NCBI RefSeq assembly: GCF_004197395.1
Contig: NZ_SELS01000005.1
Span: 1 to 64,000 of the forward strand
Source of the DNA: Paraburkholderia sp. UYCP14C
GTDB taxonomy: Bacteria > Pseudomonadota > Gammaproteobacteria > Burkholderiales > Burkholderiaceae
DNA: 64,000 nt
Direction: 5' to 3'
This document shows, piece by piece, positions 27,516 to 35,880 of the stretch (the first letter of the stretch is position 1; each line of letters begins with the position of its first letter). The notes under the pieces are model-generated. The model made no database searches and had not been told where the DNA came from. It saw nothing but the letters and a program-made list of their open reading frames with translations. The translations under genes were made by a program, and so were the position numbers.

Positions 27516-28823
27516 ATGGCAATGCAAGCGACAAATCTGGGTGGAGCGCAGGCTGTCACCCCACGCCCGCTTGGGCACAGCGATTACAAGACACTCGGTC
27601 TCGCCGCGCTCGGCGGAGCGCTCGAGTTCTACGACTTCATCATCTTCGTTTTCTTCGCGCCGGCGATCGGCCAGCTGTTCTTCCCGGCGGCAATGCCGGA
27701 CTGGCTGCGTCAGGTGCAGACCTTCGGCATTTTCGCCGCCGGCTATCTGGCGCGGCCGCTCGGCGGCATCATCATGGCGCACTTCGGCGACCTGTTCGGC
27801 CGCAAGCGCATGTTCACGCTGAGCGTGCTGCTGATGTCGGTGCCGACGCTGCTGATGGGCCTGATGCCCACCTACGCGAGCATCGGCGTGCTCGCGCCGG
27901 TGCTGCTGTTGCTGTTCCGCGTGATGCAGGGCGCGGCGGTCGGCGGCGAGGTGCCGGGCGCCTGGGTGTTCGTCTCCGAGCATGTGCCCGGGCGCCACGT
28001 CGGCTATGCGTGCGGCACGCTGACGGCCGGCCTCACGGCGGGCATTCTGCTCGGCTCGCTGATTGCGTCGGCGGTCAATCGCCATTTCACGCCGGCCGAT
28101 ATTTCCGCGTTTGCATGGCGTGTGCCGTTCCTCATCGGTGGCGTATTCGGCATGTTCTCGGTTTATCTGCGCCGCTGGCTGCACGAGACGCCGGTGTTCG
28201 CCGAGCTGAAGCAGCGCAAGGCGATCGCCGCGGAAGTGCCGCTAAAGGCCGTACTGCGCGATCACGGGCGCACGGTGATCGTGTCGATGCTGCTCACGTG
28301 GATGCTGTCGGCGGCGATCGTCGTCGTGATCCTGATGACGCCGACGCTGTTGCAAAAGCAGTTCCACATCGAGCCGGCCACCGCGCTGCTGGCGAACTGT
28401 GTCGCGACGCTGTGCCTGACGATCGGCTGCGTGATGGCCGGTTCGATTGCCGGACGGATTGGCGCGGGTCGCACGATTTTCGTCGGCGGCATTGCGCTCG
28501 CGATCACGTACTACGTGATGTTTCGCCAGTTGGCCGTCGATACGTCCATGCTCGTGCCGCTGTATGCACTGGCCGGGCTTTTCGTCGGCGTGATCGGCGC
28601 AATTCCGCTCGTGATGGTCCGCGGGTTCCCGCCGGTGGTGCGCTTCTCGGGCATCTCGTTCTCGTACAACGTCGCGTATGCGGTGTTCGGCGGTCTGACG
28701 CCGATCGCCGTGTCGCTGATGATGAAGTCGAACCCGCTGGCCGCGCCGCTGTATGTCGCGGCGATCTGCGTGCTGGGTGCGCTGACCACGCTGTTCATCA
28801 AGGATGCGCCGCGGGCGCGCTGA
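27516..28823 (+). CDS. MFS transporter of the metabolite:H+ symporter (ProP/ShiA-like) family
   Basis: This 435-residue inner-membrane protein has about 12 helices. MHS-family signs are ALGGALEFYDFIIFVFFAP in helix 1, RPLGGIIMAHFGDLFGRKR between helices 2 and 3, and RVMQGAAVGGEVPGAW in helix 4. Relatives import small organic acids, shikimate or osmolytes such as proline and betaine. Nothing next to it identifies the cargo. The ATG at 27516 follows a purine-rich AAAAGAC. A 32-codon upstream extension lacks transporter features and is excluded. It is divergent from the response regulator. Confidence 0.78.
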   Translation: MAMQATNLGGAQAVTPRPLGHSDYKTLGLAALGGALEFYDFIIFVFFAPAIGQLFFPAAMPDWLRQVQTFGIFAAGYLARPLGGIIMAHFGDLFGRKRMFTLSVLLMSVPTLLMGLMPTYASIGVLAPVLLLLFRVMQGAAVGGEVPGAWVFVSEHVPGRHVGYACGTLTAGLTAGILLGSLIASAVNRHFTPADISAFAWRVPFLIGGVFGMFSVYLRRWLHETPVFAELKQRKAIAAEVPLKAVLRDHGRTVIVSMLLTWMLSAAIVVVILMTPTLLQKQFHIEPATALLANCVATLCLTIGCVMAGSIAGRIGAGRTIFVGGIALAITYYVMFRQLAVDTSMLVPLYALAGLFVGVIGAIPLVMVRGFPPVVRFSGISFSYNVAYAVFGGLTPIAVSLMMKSNPLAAPLYVAAICVLGALTTLFIKDAPRAR

Positions 28824-29015
28824 TCTGCGGGTTGGCGGCGGCGCGACTGCTCTGGAATGACAGGCGCCGCCGCCAGGTGTCGCCTGGTGCGCTCAGGCAT
28901 CTGAATTGCACAGTAGCGGAATGCTCGTTGCGTTCCGCGCTCGCCGCGTGTCGCGTCATCCATACTTCACGCCGCGCCGAAACATCGCGCGCCGTCTCGG
29001 GTTCACGATGTACCC

Positions 29016-30476
29016 ATGAACTCAACCTCCCCCTCCTTTTCGCCCGCCCTCGGCCGCGTTCTCGCGACCGTCAGCGTCGGCTTCGTGGTCACACAGCTCG
29101 ATGTAACCATCGTCAACATCGCGCTGCCACGAATCGGCGCGGATCTGCACGCGAACGTCGCGGGACTGCAATGGGTCGTCGATGCGTACACGCTCGCGTT
29201 CGCCGTGCTGATGCTCTCGGCCGGCGCGCTCGGCGACCGCTTCGGCGCGCGGCGCATGTATGCGTCCGGAATCGTGCTGTTCGCGCTCGCGTCGCTGGCC
29301 TGCGGGCTCGCGCTCGACGCCCCGATGCTGATCGCCGCGCGCGCGGTGCAAGGCATCGGCGCGGCCGCGATGCTGCCGAATTCGCTTGCGCTGCTCAATC
29401 AGTCATTCGGCCACGGACCGAAGCTGCGGGCCCGCGCGGTCGGCCTGTGGACCGCCTCGGGCGCGATTTCGATCGCGGCCGGGCCGGTGGCCGGCGGTCT
29501 GCTGATCGCCGCGTTCGGCTGGCGCAGCATCTTTCTCGTCAATCTGCCGATCTGCGCGGCCGGCCTGCTCGCGACGCTGCTGTGGATCCCGCGTCCGCAA
29601 ACCGCTCAGCGCGGCGCGCCTGCCGCGGCTCACGGCAATACCGGCGCGCCGTCGCGCGGCATCGATCTAGGCGGCCAGTGTCTCGCGATCGTCGCGCTGA
29701 CCGCGTTCGTCGCCGCGGTGATCGAATGGCGCCCGCTTGGGCTCGCGCATCCGCTGGTCGCCGGCGGCTTCGTGCTGGCGCTGCTGGCGGCGGCCGGGTT
29801 CGTGTTCGTCGAGGCGCGCGTCGCGCGCCCGATGCTGCCGCTGTCGCTGTTCGGCACGCGCACGTTCAGCGCGGCCGTATTGTTCGGTATCTGCGTGAAT
29901 CTGACGTATTACGGCATGGTGTTCGTGCTGAGCCTCTACCTGCAGCGCGTGCGAGGCTACACGCCGTTGCAGGCCGGCCTCGCGTTCCTGCCGCTGACGG
30001 GCGGCTTTCTGATCTCGAACGTCGCGAGCGGCTGGGTCATTGGCCGCCTGGGGGTGCGCGTGCCGATGATCCTCGGCGCGCTCACGGCCGGTCTCGGCTA
30101 CGGCCTGCTGCATCTCGTCGACGCAGACACGCCGCTGATCGGCCTGCTGCTGCCGTTTTTGCTGATTCCGTCGGGCATGGGCCTCGCGGTGCCGGCGATG
30201 ACCACGGCGGTGCTCGCATCGACCGAAGCGCGGCGCGCGGGCACGGCGTCGGCGGTATTGAACACGGCGCGCCAGGCCGGCGGCGCGGTGGGCGTGGCGG
30301 CCTTCGGCGCACTCGCGGGCGGCGCGGCTGCGACGCAGATCGTGCCGGGGATGCAGGCGGCGACGGCTATTTCGGTGGGATTGCTGCTGCTGGGGCTCGT
30401 GCTCGCGTGTTTCGTGCATCCGGAGCCGCACGCGGCGGCACCGGATGCGCGCGGGGCGAGCGCCGCGAATAAGTAA
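29016..30476 (+). CDS. DHA2-family drug:H+ antiporter (EmrB/QacA-like MFS)
   Basis: This 486-residue inner-membrane exporter has about 14 helices. It shows VTQLDVTIVNIALPRIG in helix 1 (motif D1 of the DHA2 family), GDRFGARRMY between helices 2 and 3 (motif A), and the antiporter motif C region WTASGAISIAAGPVAGG in helix 5. It probably expels hydrophobic toxic compounds. No linked regulator or membrane fusion protein is present, so it likely works as a single component. The start at 29016 has no clear ribosome site. Confidence 0.78.
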   Translation: MNSTSPSFSPALGRVLATVSVGFVVTQLDVTIVNIALPRIGADLHANVAGLQWVVDAYTLAFAVLMLSAGALGDRFGARRMYASGIVLFALASLACGLALDAPMLIAARAVQGIGAAAMLPNSLALLNQSFGHGPKLRARAVGLWTASGAISIAAGPVAGGLLIAAFGWRSIFLVNLPICAAGLLATLLWIPRPQTAQRGAPAAAHGNTGAPSRGIDLGGQCLAIVALTAFVAAVIEWRPLGLAHPLVAGGFVLALLAAAGFVFVEARVARPMLPLSLFGTRTFSAAVLFGICVNLTYYGMVFVLSLYLQRVRGYTPLQAGLAFLPLTGGFLISNVASGWVIGRLGVRVPMILGALTAGLGYGLLHLVDADTPLIGLLLPFLLIPSGMGLAVPAMTTAVLASTEARRAGTASAVLNTARQAGGAVGVAAFGALAGGAAATQIVPGMQAATAISVGLLLLGLVLACFVHPEPHAAAPDARGASAANK

Positions 30477-30485
30477 ACGGAGTAT

Positions 30486-30518
30486 GAGCGGTGTACGAGC
30501 GGTGTACGAGCGGTGTAT
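30486..30518. repeat. Three-copy 11-base tandem repeat
   Basis: The unit GAGCGGTGTAC occurs three times head to tail (the last copy ends in T). It begins ten bases after the stop of the DHA2 transporter. It is short and may be a slippage product. Confidence 0.8.
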
Positions 30519-30531
30519 GTAACGGAGTCGC

Positions 30532-30804
30532 CTACAGCGACGCCTCCTGAATCGCGCCGGTATCGATTGCGCGCTCGATCAGGCCTTCGTTGCGCGCCTT
30601 GGCGATCGCATCGGCGACCAGCTTCTCCGGGTCCTCGATCTCTGCCTTCAGCGTGCCGATGAATCCGGACGCATCCAGAATCACCAGCGTCTTCGCCGAA
30701 TCGGCGAGGCTGATGATCACGCGATGCGGCGTCGGCCCTTCACCGAGACTCGCGCACAGTTGCGTAACCTTGCCGCCGATCATTTGCTCGAAGCTCTGAA
30801 TCAT
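30532..30804 (-). CDS. Small conserved protein of unknown function
   Basis: This 90-residue hydrophilic alpha/beta protein begins MIQSFEQMIGGKVTQLCASL and ends ERAIDTGAIQEASL. Two ATG codons lie in tandem at 30805-30807 and 30802-30804. The second is preferred because AAGGGAG is then six bases upstream. No catalytic motif is visible and I do not recognise the family. It lies behind a DoxX-like gene on the same strand with a gap of 82 bases and may be co-transcribed with it. Confidence 0.5.
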   Translation of the reverse strand: MIQSFEQMIGGKVTQLCASLGEGPTPHRVIISLADSAKTLVILDASGFIGTLKAEIEDPEKLVADAIAKARNEGLIERAIDTGAIQEASL

Positions 30805-30886
30805 CATCTGCTCCCTTGGGTGCCGCGGATTGATCACCCTGCTGGGTAGCAGGATCCGGGCCGCGCCGACTGCGCGCGCTCGCGCC

Positions 30887-31321
30887 TCACAATCCGCCGA
30901 GACCACTGCGCGGCGCGCGCGCGTTGTCGATGCTCAGACGCCCCGCGCCCGTCACGAACAACAGCAGGAAACCGCCCGCGATCCCGATGTTTTTCCAGAA
31001 ATGGATCACCATGTCGTGCTGCAAGGCAGGGTCGGTGATATTCCAGAAATCGTGGCCGAGCACCGCCGTCGCGACCGTATACACCGCCATGATCAGCGCG
31101 AGCGGCCGCACCTTGAAGCCGACCACGAGCAGCAGGCCGCCGAGCACCTCGACCGCGGTGGCGATCGGCGCGGCGATCTGCACGAACGGTACGCCCTTCG
31201 AATGCAGGTAGCCGACAAAGCCCGCATAGCCCAGCAGCTTCATCACCCCGCTCCACAGGAACAGCACGGAAAGCGCGAGTCGGGCGATGAAGATAATGCC
31301 GAAATCGACGGGGCGCGACAT
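30887..31321 (-). CDS. DoxX-family membrane protein
   Basis: This 144-residue inner-membrane protein has four hydrophobic segments. It shows the DoxX pattern: LFLWSGVMKLLGYAGFVGYLHSKG near the N-terminus, EVLGGLLLVVGFKVRPLALIMAVYTV in the middle, and a C-terminal HFWKNIGIAGGFLLLF. DoxX proteins are linked to redox or oxidative-stress functions in other bacteria, but biochemical roles are poorly defined. The start at 31321 follows CAGGAG. The longer frame to 31402 lacks a ribosome site. Confidence 0.8.
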   Translation of the reverse strand: MSRPVDFGIIFIARLALSVLFLWSGVMKLLGYAGFVGYLHSKGVPFVQIAAPIATAVEVLGGLLLVVGFKVRPLALIMAVYTVATAVLGHDFWNITDPALQHDMVIHFWKNIGIAGGFLLLFVTGAGRLSIDNARAPRSGLGGL

Positions 31322-31424
31322 GGGGAACTCCTGTAATTGAATAAGCAGCAGACCCGATTGGGCGGGCTCAGTTCCCCGCCTCGCCCCTGAGCATATGTGC
31401 AATGGCGACGATTTCCAAGCCCGC

Positions 31425-31832
31425 TCAGGCTGGCGGATACGTGGCGACCTCGATCAGGTTGCCGTCCGGGTCGCGGCAATACACCGAGATCATCTTGCCG
31501 CGCGCGCCGTCGCGCTCCACCGGCCCCGCCTCGATCGCGACGCCTTGCGCGAGCCAGTGCGCCTTGACGTCGTCCGGGCTCGCGGTGGTCACGAAGCACA
31601 GGTCCGCCGTGCCAGGCAGCACTTCGCGCGACGTGAACCAGGCGACGGTATCGGCCGATGCGGGACGCAGATTGATCTTCTGATTGCCGTAGGTCATCGC
31701 CACGCGCGTGCCGGTGCGCGACGCGAATTCGGTGCGCCGCATGCCGAGCATTCGCGCGTACCACGCCGCGCTGACTTCGACGTCGGCGACGTTCAGGACG
31801 AGGTGATCGAGACTCTCCAGCTGGAAGCTCAT
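31425..31832 (-). CDS. VOC (glyoxalase/bleomycin-resistance fold) protein, GLOD5-like
   Basis: This 135-residue protein forms one vicinal-oxygen-chelate module. The first metal ligand is H10 in LDHLVLNV, and the final glutamate lies in DPDGNLIEVATYP near the C-terminus. The pattern matches glyoxalase-domain-containing protein 5 relatives, with substrate unknown. It lies 104 bases before the DoxX gene on the same strand. The start at 31832 fits the usual first strand. Confidence 0.78.
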   Translation of the reverse strand: MSFQLESLDHLVLNVADVEVSAAWYARMLGMRRTEFASRTGTRVAMTYGNQKINLRPASADTVAWFTSREVLPGTADLCFVTTASPDDVKAHWLAQGVAIEAGPVERDGARGKMISVYCRDPDGNLIEVATYPPA

Positions 31833-31867
31833 GGTTTGTCGTGATGAATCGGAGAAGGTGGCAGCGA

Positions 31868-32332
31868 CTATGCGCGTGGCGCGTCCGGCGCGAGCAATAC
31901 GCCCTTCGTGAACACGAAGCAGCCGTAGCCGCGCTCCTCGCCGGTCGCGATCACGCAGTATGCCTGGCGCGCACGCTCGTAAAACGCGAATCGCTCGATC
32001 CCCACGAACGGCACTTCACGCCCCTCGCCCGCATTGACCTCGGCTTGTGCCTCGCGCTGCACCGCGGGAATCGTGTGCGGCTCGCCGACCACTTCCATAC
32101 GCGACGCGGGATGCTCGATGAAGGTGTCGAGCGGCAGCACCGACAGCACCGCGCGGATCGCGCGCGGCGAACCGACGCCGTCCAGACGCAGCGGCCTGCC
32201 GAGCACGGTACCGCGCGCGACCGAGTCGGCCGGGAAGTTGGCGTCGCAGATCACGAGTTCGTCGCCGTGGCCCATCGAGCGCAGCGCGTGCAGGATATCG
32301 GCGTTCAGTAGCGGGTCCAGATTTTTCAGCAC
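31868..32332 (-). CDS. fucU: RbsD/FucU-family sugar mutarotase
   Basis: This 154-residue protein is a cytosolic mutarotase converting anomers of L-fucose or a similar sugar. It has the catalytic histidine in SMGHGDELVICDANFP and the C-terminal substrate loop YGCFVFTKGVL typical of FucU. It starts with GTG at 32332, since AGGAG stands seven bases before and the family begins at LKNLDPLLN. An ATG ten codons upstream is less likely. The rest of a fucose pathway is not in the window; it may serve the sugar importer at the beginning of the window or genes outside. Confidence 0.8.
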   Translation of the reverse strand: MLKNLDPLLNADILHALRSMGHGDELVICDANFPADSVARGTVLGRPLRLDGVGSPRAIRAVLSVLPLDTFIEHPASRMEVVGEPHTIPAVQREAQAEVNAGEGREVPFVGIERFAFYERARQAYCVIATGEERGYGCFVFTKGVLLAPDAPRA

Positions 32333-32411
32333 AGGGTCTCCTGGTCGTTCGGTTGGGAACATGGCGCGGGGTGAGGTCGTGTGCTTTGCGCAAGATGAGG
32401 CTTGTCACGCG

Positions 32412-32693
32412 TCAACCGCACGACGATCGATTGTAGCAAGCGCGTCGCGCGGCTTGCGGCGATGCGCTCGCACCGCACTGCCAGCGCAGCCAGCCGACCA
32501 TCGCGAGCAGCACGAGGCCCGCGCCGCCTAGCACCGGCTCGCGCCAGCCTAGCAGTGCAATGAACATGAACGCCCGCGCGCCGCCGAGCAGCGCAAAACC
32601 CGCGATCGCGCTCGACAACGCATCGAGCGCAGCGGCGACGCGCACGACCGCGAGATGGACTTGTGCAGGCTTGGCAGCGGCGGGCCGTTGCAT
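32412..32693 (-). CDS. Small predicted membrane protein
   Basis: This 93-residue protein has two likely membrane helices (about 20-50 and 52-72) and a short basic C-terminus ending CYNRSSCG. It starts at 32693 behind a GGAG ribosome site. The start lies 22 bases after the stop of the NTF2-like gene on the same strand, suggesting co-transcription. I do not recognise a family. Confidence 0.5.
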   Translation of the reverse strand: MQRPAAAKPAQVHLAVVRVAAALDALSSAIAGFALLGGARAFMFIALLGWREPVLGGAGLVLLAMVGWLRWQCGASASPQAARRACYNRSSCG

Positions 32694-32715
32694 GATCGTC
32701 TCCGTGAAGAATGCG

Positions 32716-33084
32716 TCAGGCGGCGCCGGGGGCTTCGTCGAGAAAACCGGTGACCGCTTGCAGGCGTCCATGCGCGTCGACCACGCCGAAGTCCGAGCCC
32801 TTCACGATCGCCTCGCCCGCGGGCGTCGTCAGTGCCCACGAAAAGCGCAGTCGATTCGCGAAGCCGTCGACGTCGGTCGTACGACGAAACGTGTGATGCG
32901 GAAACCGCTGATGCACCGCGCGGATCATCGCGTCGATGCCATCGTGGCCCGCCCCCGCCAGCAGCGGGTCGCGGTAGTCCGCGTCGGCACTCCACGTCGC
33001 CGCGATCAACTCGCGACGACGCGCGCCATCGGTCTCGTTCCAGGTATCGAAATAACGGTCGATCAAATCGGTATGTGCATTCAT
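32716..33084 (-). CDS. NTF2/SnoaL-like fold protein
   Basis: This 122-residue protein of the SnoaL/NTF2-like superfamily begins LIDRYFDTWNETDGARRRELIAATW and contains DYRDPLLAGAGHDGIDAMIRAV, the usual helix-strand pattern of small isomerase or hydrolase-like pockets. The start at 33084 has GAGGAG eight bases before it. A possible operator at 33184-33202 upstream matches one in front of the XRE regulator at 34221, so this gene is probably its target. Enzyme activity is not known. Confidence 0.75.
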   Translation of the reverse strand: MNAHTDLIDRYFDTWNETDGARRRELIAATWSADADYRDPLLAGAGHDGIDAMIRAVHQRFPHHTFRRTTDVDGFANRLRFSWALTTPAGEAIVKGSDFGVVDAHGRLQAVTGFLDEAPGAA

Positions 33085-33183
33085 CTCAAACTCCTCGATT
33101 GGCAGGACTGAGCACTTCGCTTGGCATACGCATCGCATGCGGCGGGCTCGGAATGAAGATTGACTGCTCGCGTGCATTGCGTC

Positions 33184-33202
33184 GATTACGTGGGAGGTAA
33201 TC
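33184..33202. promoter_or_regulatory. Candidate operator upstream of the NTF2-like gene
   Basis: GATTAC and GTAATC form perfect six-base arms around a seven-base centre. The core TTACGTGGGAGGTAA (33186-33200) matches the 15-base core TTACCTCTCAGGTAA at 34171-34185 in front of the XRE gene at 11 of 15 positions. It lies about 100 bases before the NTF2-like start. Confidence 0.55.
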
Positions 33203-33400
33203 AAGCGGATGCAGCGTCGCCGTCACGCAGCGTTTTTTCGCTTTTTGCTTCGCCAGATAGGCCATTTGGCCGAGTCGTCAAAAAACCTTCGCACCGCTAA
33301 CCTCATGTGACCGCCCGAAGCCTGACGGCGACATCGACCGGCGGGCAATGCAATGAACAGGAGGACGGCTTGGACCGCTTTATCGAGACACTATTGACGC

Positions 33401-33429
33401 TTGCAAGACCGTATCCTAAGGGATACACT
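33401..33429 (+). promoter_or_regulatory. Promoter with embedded operator for the toxin-antitoxin pair
   Basis: TTGCAA (33401-33406) and TACACT (33424-33429) form a sigma-70 promoter with an exact 17-base spacer. Between them lies the perfect inverted repeat GTATCC-TAAG-GGATAC (33411-33426). This is the usual design of an autoregulated toxin-antitoxin promoter, where the antitoxin binds between or over the -35 and -10 boxes. Confidence 0.6.
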
Positions 33430-33453
33430 AAGCCGCAGATCGAAACACCGCGC

Positions 33454-33759
33454 GTGTATACAATCAACTGCACCGAAGAGTTCGACCGTTGGCTTCACGG
33501 CCTCACCGACCTCAAGGCAAAGGCGCGAATTCTCGTGCGGATCCGGCGCGCGGAACGCGGACTTTTCGGCGACGTGAGGTTGCTGGAAAACGGCGTGTTC
33601 GAGATGCGCATCGATTGCGGCCCGGGTTACCGGCTCTACTACGCGCGCGAGGGACGCATGATGTACCTGCTGCTGTGCGGGGGCAACAAGTCCACGCAGC
33701 AGGCCGATATCAGGCATGCCGGAACAATGTGGACAACCATCAGAAAGGAACGGTCATGA
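33454..33759 (+). CDS. RelE/HigB-like toxin of a type II toxin-antitoxin pair
   Basis: This 101-residue protein from the GTG at 33454 belongs to the HigB-type killer-protein branch of the RelE/ParE superfamily. It shows TEEFDRWLHGLTDLKAKARIL near the start, RRAERGLFGDVRLLENGVFEMRID in the middle, GPGYRLYY, and the C-terminal LLLCGGNKSTQQADIRHA. Relatives are ribosome-dependent mRNA nucleases. The frame is open back to 33307 and a TTG at 33370 has a good ribosome site (AGGAGGAC), but the predicted promoter lies inside that extension and the family begins at TINCTEEFD, so the shorter form is preferred. The stop overlaps the antitoxin start (ATGA). Toxin before antitoxin is the HigBA order. Confidence 0.78.
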   Translation: MYTINCTEEFDRWLHGLTDLKAKARILVRIRRAERGLFGDVRLLENGVFEMRIDCGPGYRLYYAREGRMMYLLLCGGNKSTQQADIRHAGTMWTTIRKERS

Positions 33760-34058
33760 GCAAGATCAAAACGGCGCGCTTCGATGCATCGAAGTACCTC
33801 GATAACGACGAAATGGTCGCGGCCTATCTGAACGCCGCGCTCGACGAAGGCGACTCCGATCTGCTGCTCGCCGCCATCGCTGATATCGCCAAGGCACGCG
33901 GCATCACGAAGATCGCCGCGGCAGCGGGCCTGGGCCGTGAAAGCCTCTACAAGACCCTCGCGCCCGGCTCCAAACCACGCATGGACACGGTCCTCAAACT
34001 GGCAAGTGCGATCGGCGTCAAATTCACCGCCGTGCCGCTGCGCCTCGCCACCGCCTGA
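33756..34058 (+). CDS. HigA-like antitoxin (putative addiction module antidote)
   Basis: This 100-residue helix-turn-helix protein begins FDASKYLDNDEMVAAYLNAAL and contains IAKARGITKIAAAAGLGRESLYKTLA, the DNA-binding helices of addiction-module antidotes paired with HigB-like toxins. It should neutralise the toxin and repress the operon, probably at the inverted repeat 33411-33426. An AAAGGAA ribosome site lies before the ATG, and the start overlaps the toxin stop. Confidence 0.83.
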   Translation: MSKIKTARFDASKYLDNDEMVAAYLNAALDEGDSDLLLAAIADIAKARGITKIAAAAGLGRESLYKTLAPGSKPRMDTVLKLASAIGVKFTAVPLRLATA

Positions 34059-34169
34059 GCCGGGCGCGGCGCCGGCCACGGCATCGTGCGAGTTCGCGCA
34101 AGGCGGCGCGATCGTTGGTGCGATTCGGCGGTATCGGCCGCGCGTCTCGTAGATTGAAATTGGCGGGGC

Positions 34170-34186
34170 ATTACCTCTCAGGTAAT
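34170..34186. promoter_or_regulatory. Candidate operator upstream of the XRE regulator
   Basis: ATTACCT-CTC-AGGTAAT is a perfect inverted repeat with seven-base arms, 34 bases before the XRE ATG. Together with the related site at 33184-33202 it suggests an autoregulated repressor also acting on the NTF2-like gene. Confidence 0.6.
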
Positions 34187-34220
34187 CGATTGCTTGCACG
34201 CTTTGACTATGATCGGTGGC

Positions 34221-35069
34221 ATGAACACACTCTCCCTTGCACAAACGGCTCCCTCATCCGCGCCGCCAGGTACCCGGGCGGTCGGCGATCTTCTGCGCGA
34301 ATGGCGGCAGCGGCGACGCATGAGCCAGTTGCTGCTCGCCACCGAGGCCGACATTTCGACGCGCCATCTGAGCTTTGTCGAATCGGGACGCGCGCTGCCC
34401 AGCCGGGAAATGGTCATGCATCTCGCCGAGCGCCTCGAAGTGCCGTTGCGCGCGCGTAATGCCCTGCTCGTCGCGGCCGGTTACGCGCCGCTGTTTCGCG
34501 AACGTCCTCTGTCCGACCCGCAGCTCGCCGCCGCGCGTGATGCCGTCGAACTGGTGCTCAAGGGACACGAGCCCTACCCGGCCCTCGCGATCGACCGGCA
34601 CTGGACCATCGTCGCATCCAACAATGCGATCGAGCCGTTGTTGAGCGGCGCGAGTCCCGAACTGCTGAAGCCGCCGGTCAACGCGCTGCGCCTGAGTCTG
34701 CATCCGCAAGGCATCGCGGCGTCGATCGTCAACTGGCATGCGTGGCGCGAGCATGTGCTGGCCCGGTTGCAACGGCAGATCGAAGTCAGCGGCGACGACA
34801 CGCTGAGCGCACTGCGCGACGAGCTGGCCGCCTATCCCGCGCCGCCCGATGCCGACGCCACAGCGCCGGACGACGCAGTCATCAACCAGATCGCCGTGCC
34901 ATTGCGGCTGCGCACGCCGCTTGGCGTGCTGTCGTTTTTCAGTACCACCACGGTGTTCGGCACGCCGGTGGACGTTACGCTGTCGGAGCTCGCTATCGAG
35001 GCGTTCTTTCCGGCGGATCAGCAAACCGCGGCGGCGCTGCGCGAATATGCCGGACACCAGCGCGGCTAG
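34221..35069 (+). CDS. XRE-family regulator with MmyB-type ligand domain
   Basis: This 282-residue protein has an N-terminal XRE helix-turn-helix (about 15-75, RRRMSQLLLATEADISTRHLSFVESGR) followed by a MmyB-like ligand-binding domain. That domain carries the conserved segments PYPALAIDRHWTIVASNNAI and LGVLSFFSTTTVFGTPVDVTLSELAIEAFFPAD. Such regulators in actinobacteria and proteobacteria typically control neighbouring small oxidoreductase or SnoaL-like genes and bind a fatty acid-like ligand. Two in-frame starts further upstream (TTG 34194, ATG 34209) exist; 34221 is preferred as the family start. The two matching inverted repeats in the vicinity are its likely operators. Confidence 0.8.
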   Translation: MNTLSLAQTAPSSAPPGTRAVGDLLREWRQRRRMSQLLLATEADISTRHLSFVESGRALPSREMVMHLAERLEVPLRARNALLVAAGYAPLFRERPLSDPQLAAARDAVELVLKGHEPYPALAIDRHWTIVASNNAIEPLLSGASPELLKPPVNALRLSLHPQGIAASIVNWHAWREHVLARLQRQIEVSGDDTLSALRDELAAYPAPPDADATAPDDAVINQIAVPLRLRTPLGVLSFFSTTTVFGTPVDVTLSELAIEAFFPADQQTAAALREYAGHQRG

Positions 35070-35113
35070 CCGCTCGCGCACCACGTCTGCCCAACTCTCC
35101 ACGAATATGTGAT

Positions 35114-35650
35114 ATGTCCGTCAACGCCGCCCCTCCGCTCATCCGCCAACTCGGACCCGCCGACCGGGACGCCTTTTTCCAGTTTCGTCTGCGCGGGCTG
35201 AAAGCTCACCCCGCTGCATTCGGACAGAGCTACGACGAAGCGCTGGCAAAGGGCGCCGCGCAGCATGACGCGACGCTGCAAGGCTCCGAGGCGGAAGGCT
35301 CGTTCCTGCTTGGCGCGTACGCATCGGCGGATGCACCGCTGATCGGCGTCGTGGGTCTGCTGCGCAACAAAGCCCACAAGGAGCGGCACAAGGCGAACGT
35401 GATCGGCATGTATGTCGCGCAGGAAGCGGCTGGTCGTGGGGTCGGGCGTGCGCTGCTCAGCGAGTTGTTGACGCGCGCGGCGCGCGTCGACGGTTTGCGA
35501 CAGGTGCAACTGACCGTGGGTAGCCGCAACGACGCGGCGCGCAAGCTGTATGAATCGCTCGGCTTTCGCAAATACGGGTGTGAAGTCGGCGCCTTGAACG
35601 TCGACGGCGAATTCCACGACGAGGATCTGATGGCGCGTTTCCTCGCATAG
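35114..35650 (+). CDS. GNAT-family N-acetyltransferase
   Basis: This 178-residue protein has the acetyl-CoA binding motif A in VIGMYVAQEAAGRGVGRALLSELL (Q/RxxGxG/A = AAGRGVG) and motif B in AARKLYESLGFRKYGCEVGAL, ending with DEDLMARFL. It begins IRQLGPADRDAFFQFRL, the usual first strand. The substrate cannot be told; the pattern suits small-molecule or ribosomal-protein acetyltransferases. It lies 44 bases after the XRE gene and may be co-transcribed with it. Confidence 0.82.
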   Translation: MSVNAAPPLIRQLGPADRDAFFQFRLRGLKAHPAAFGQSYDEALAKGAAQHDATLQGSEAEGSFLLGAYASADAPLIGVVGLLRNKAHKERHKANVIGMYVAQEAAGRGVGRALLSELLTRAARVDGLRQVQLTVGSRNDAARKLYESLGFRKYGCEVGALNVDGEFHDEDLMARFLA

Positions 35651-35880
35651 CGCCCCGGATTCATCGACTACGAAGGCTCCGCGGGCAATCCCGGCACCTC
35701 GCCCAAGGTTGTCATATCGGTGCCCATCGCGGCGACATCGTGTCAGGCAGCCTGCACGGTGCGGTTCCTCGTACCTTCGTCGGCAGCGAACTCGGTACGC
35801 GTCTGCGACCGCCACTCAGTATCGAGGCAAACCGCATCCGCCAGACCGGCTGCCGACCGTTACCAAGCCGTTACAAATCC

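Noticed and set aside
27473..30472. A 999-codon plus-strand frame
   Set aside because: Shadow frame across both MFS genes, composed mainly of Arg, Ala, Gly and Asp; the true genes have membrane helices in other frames.
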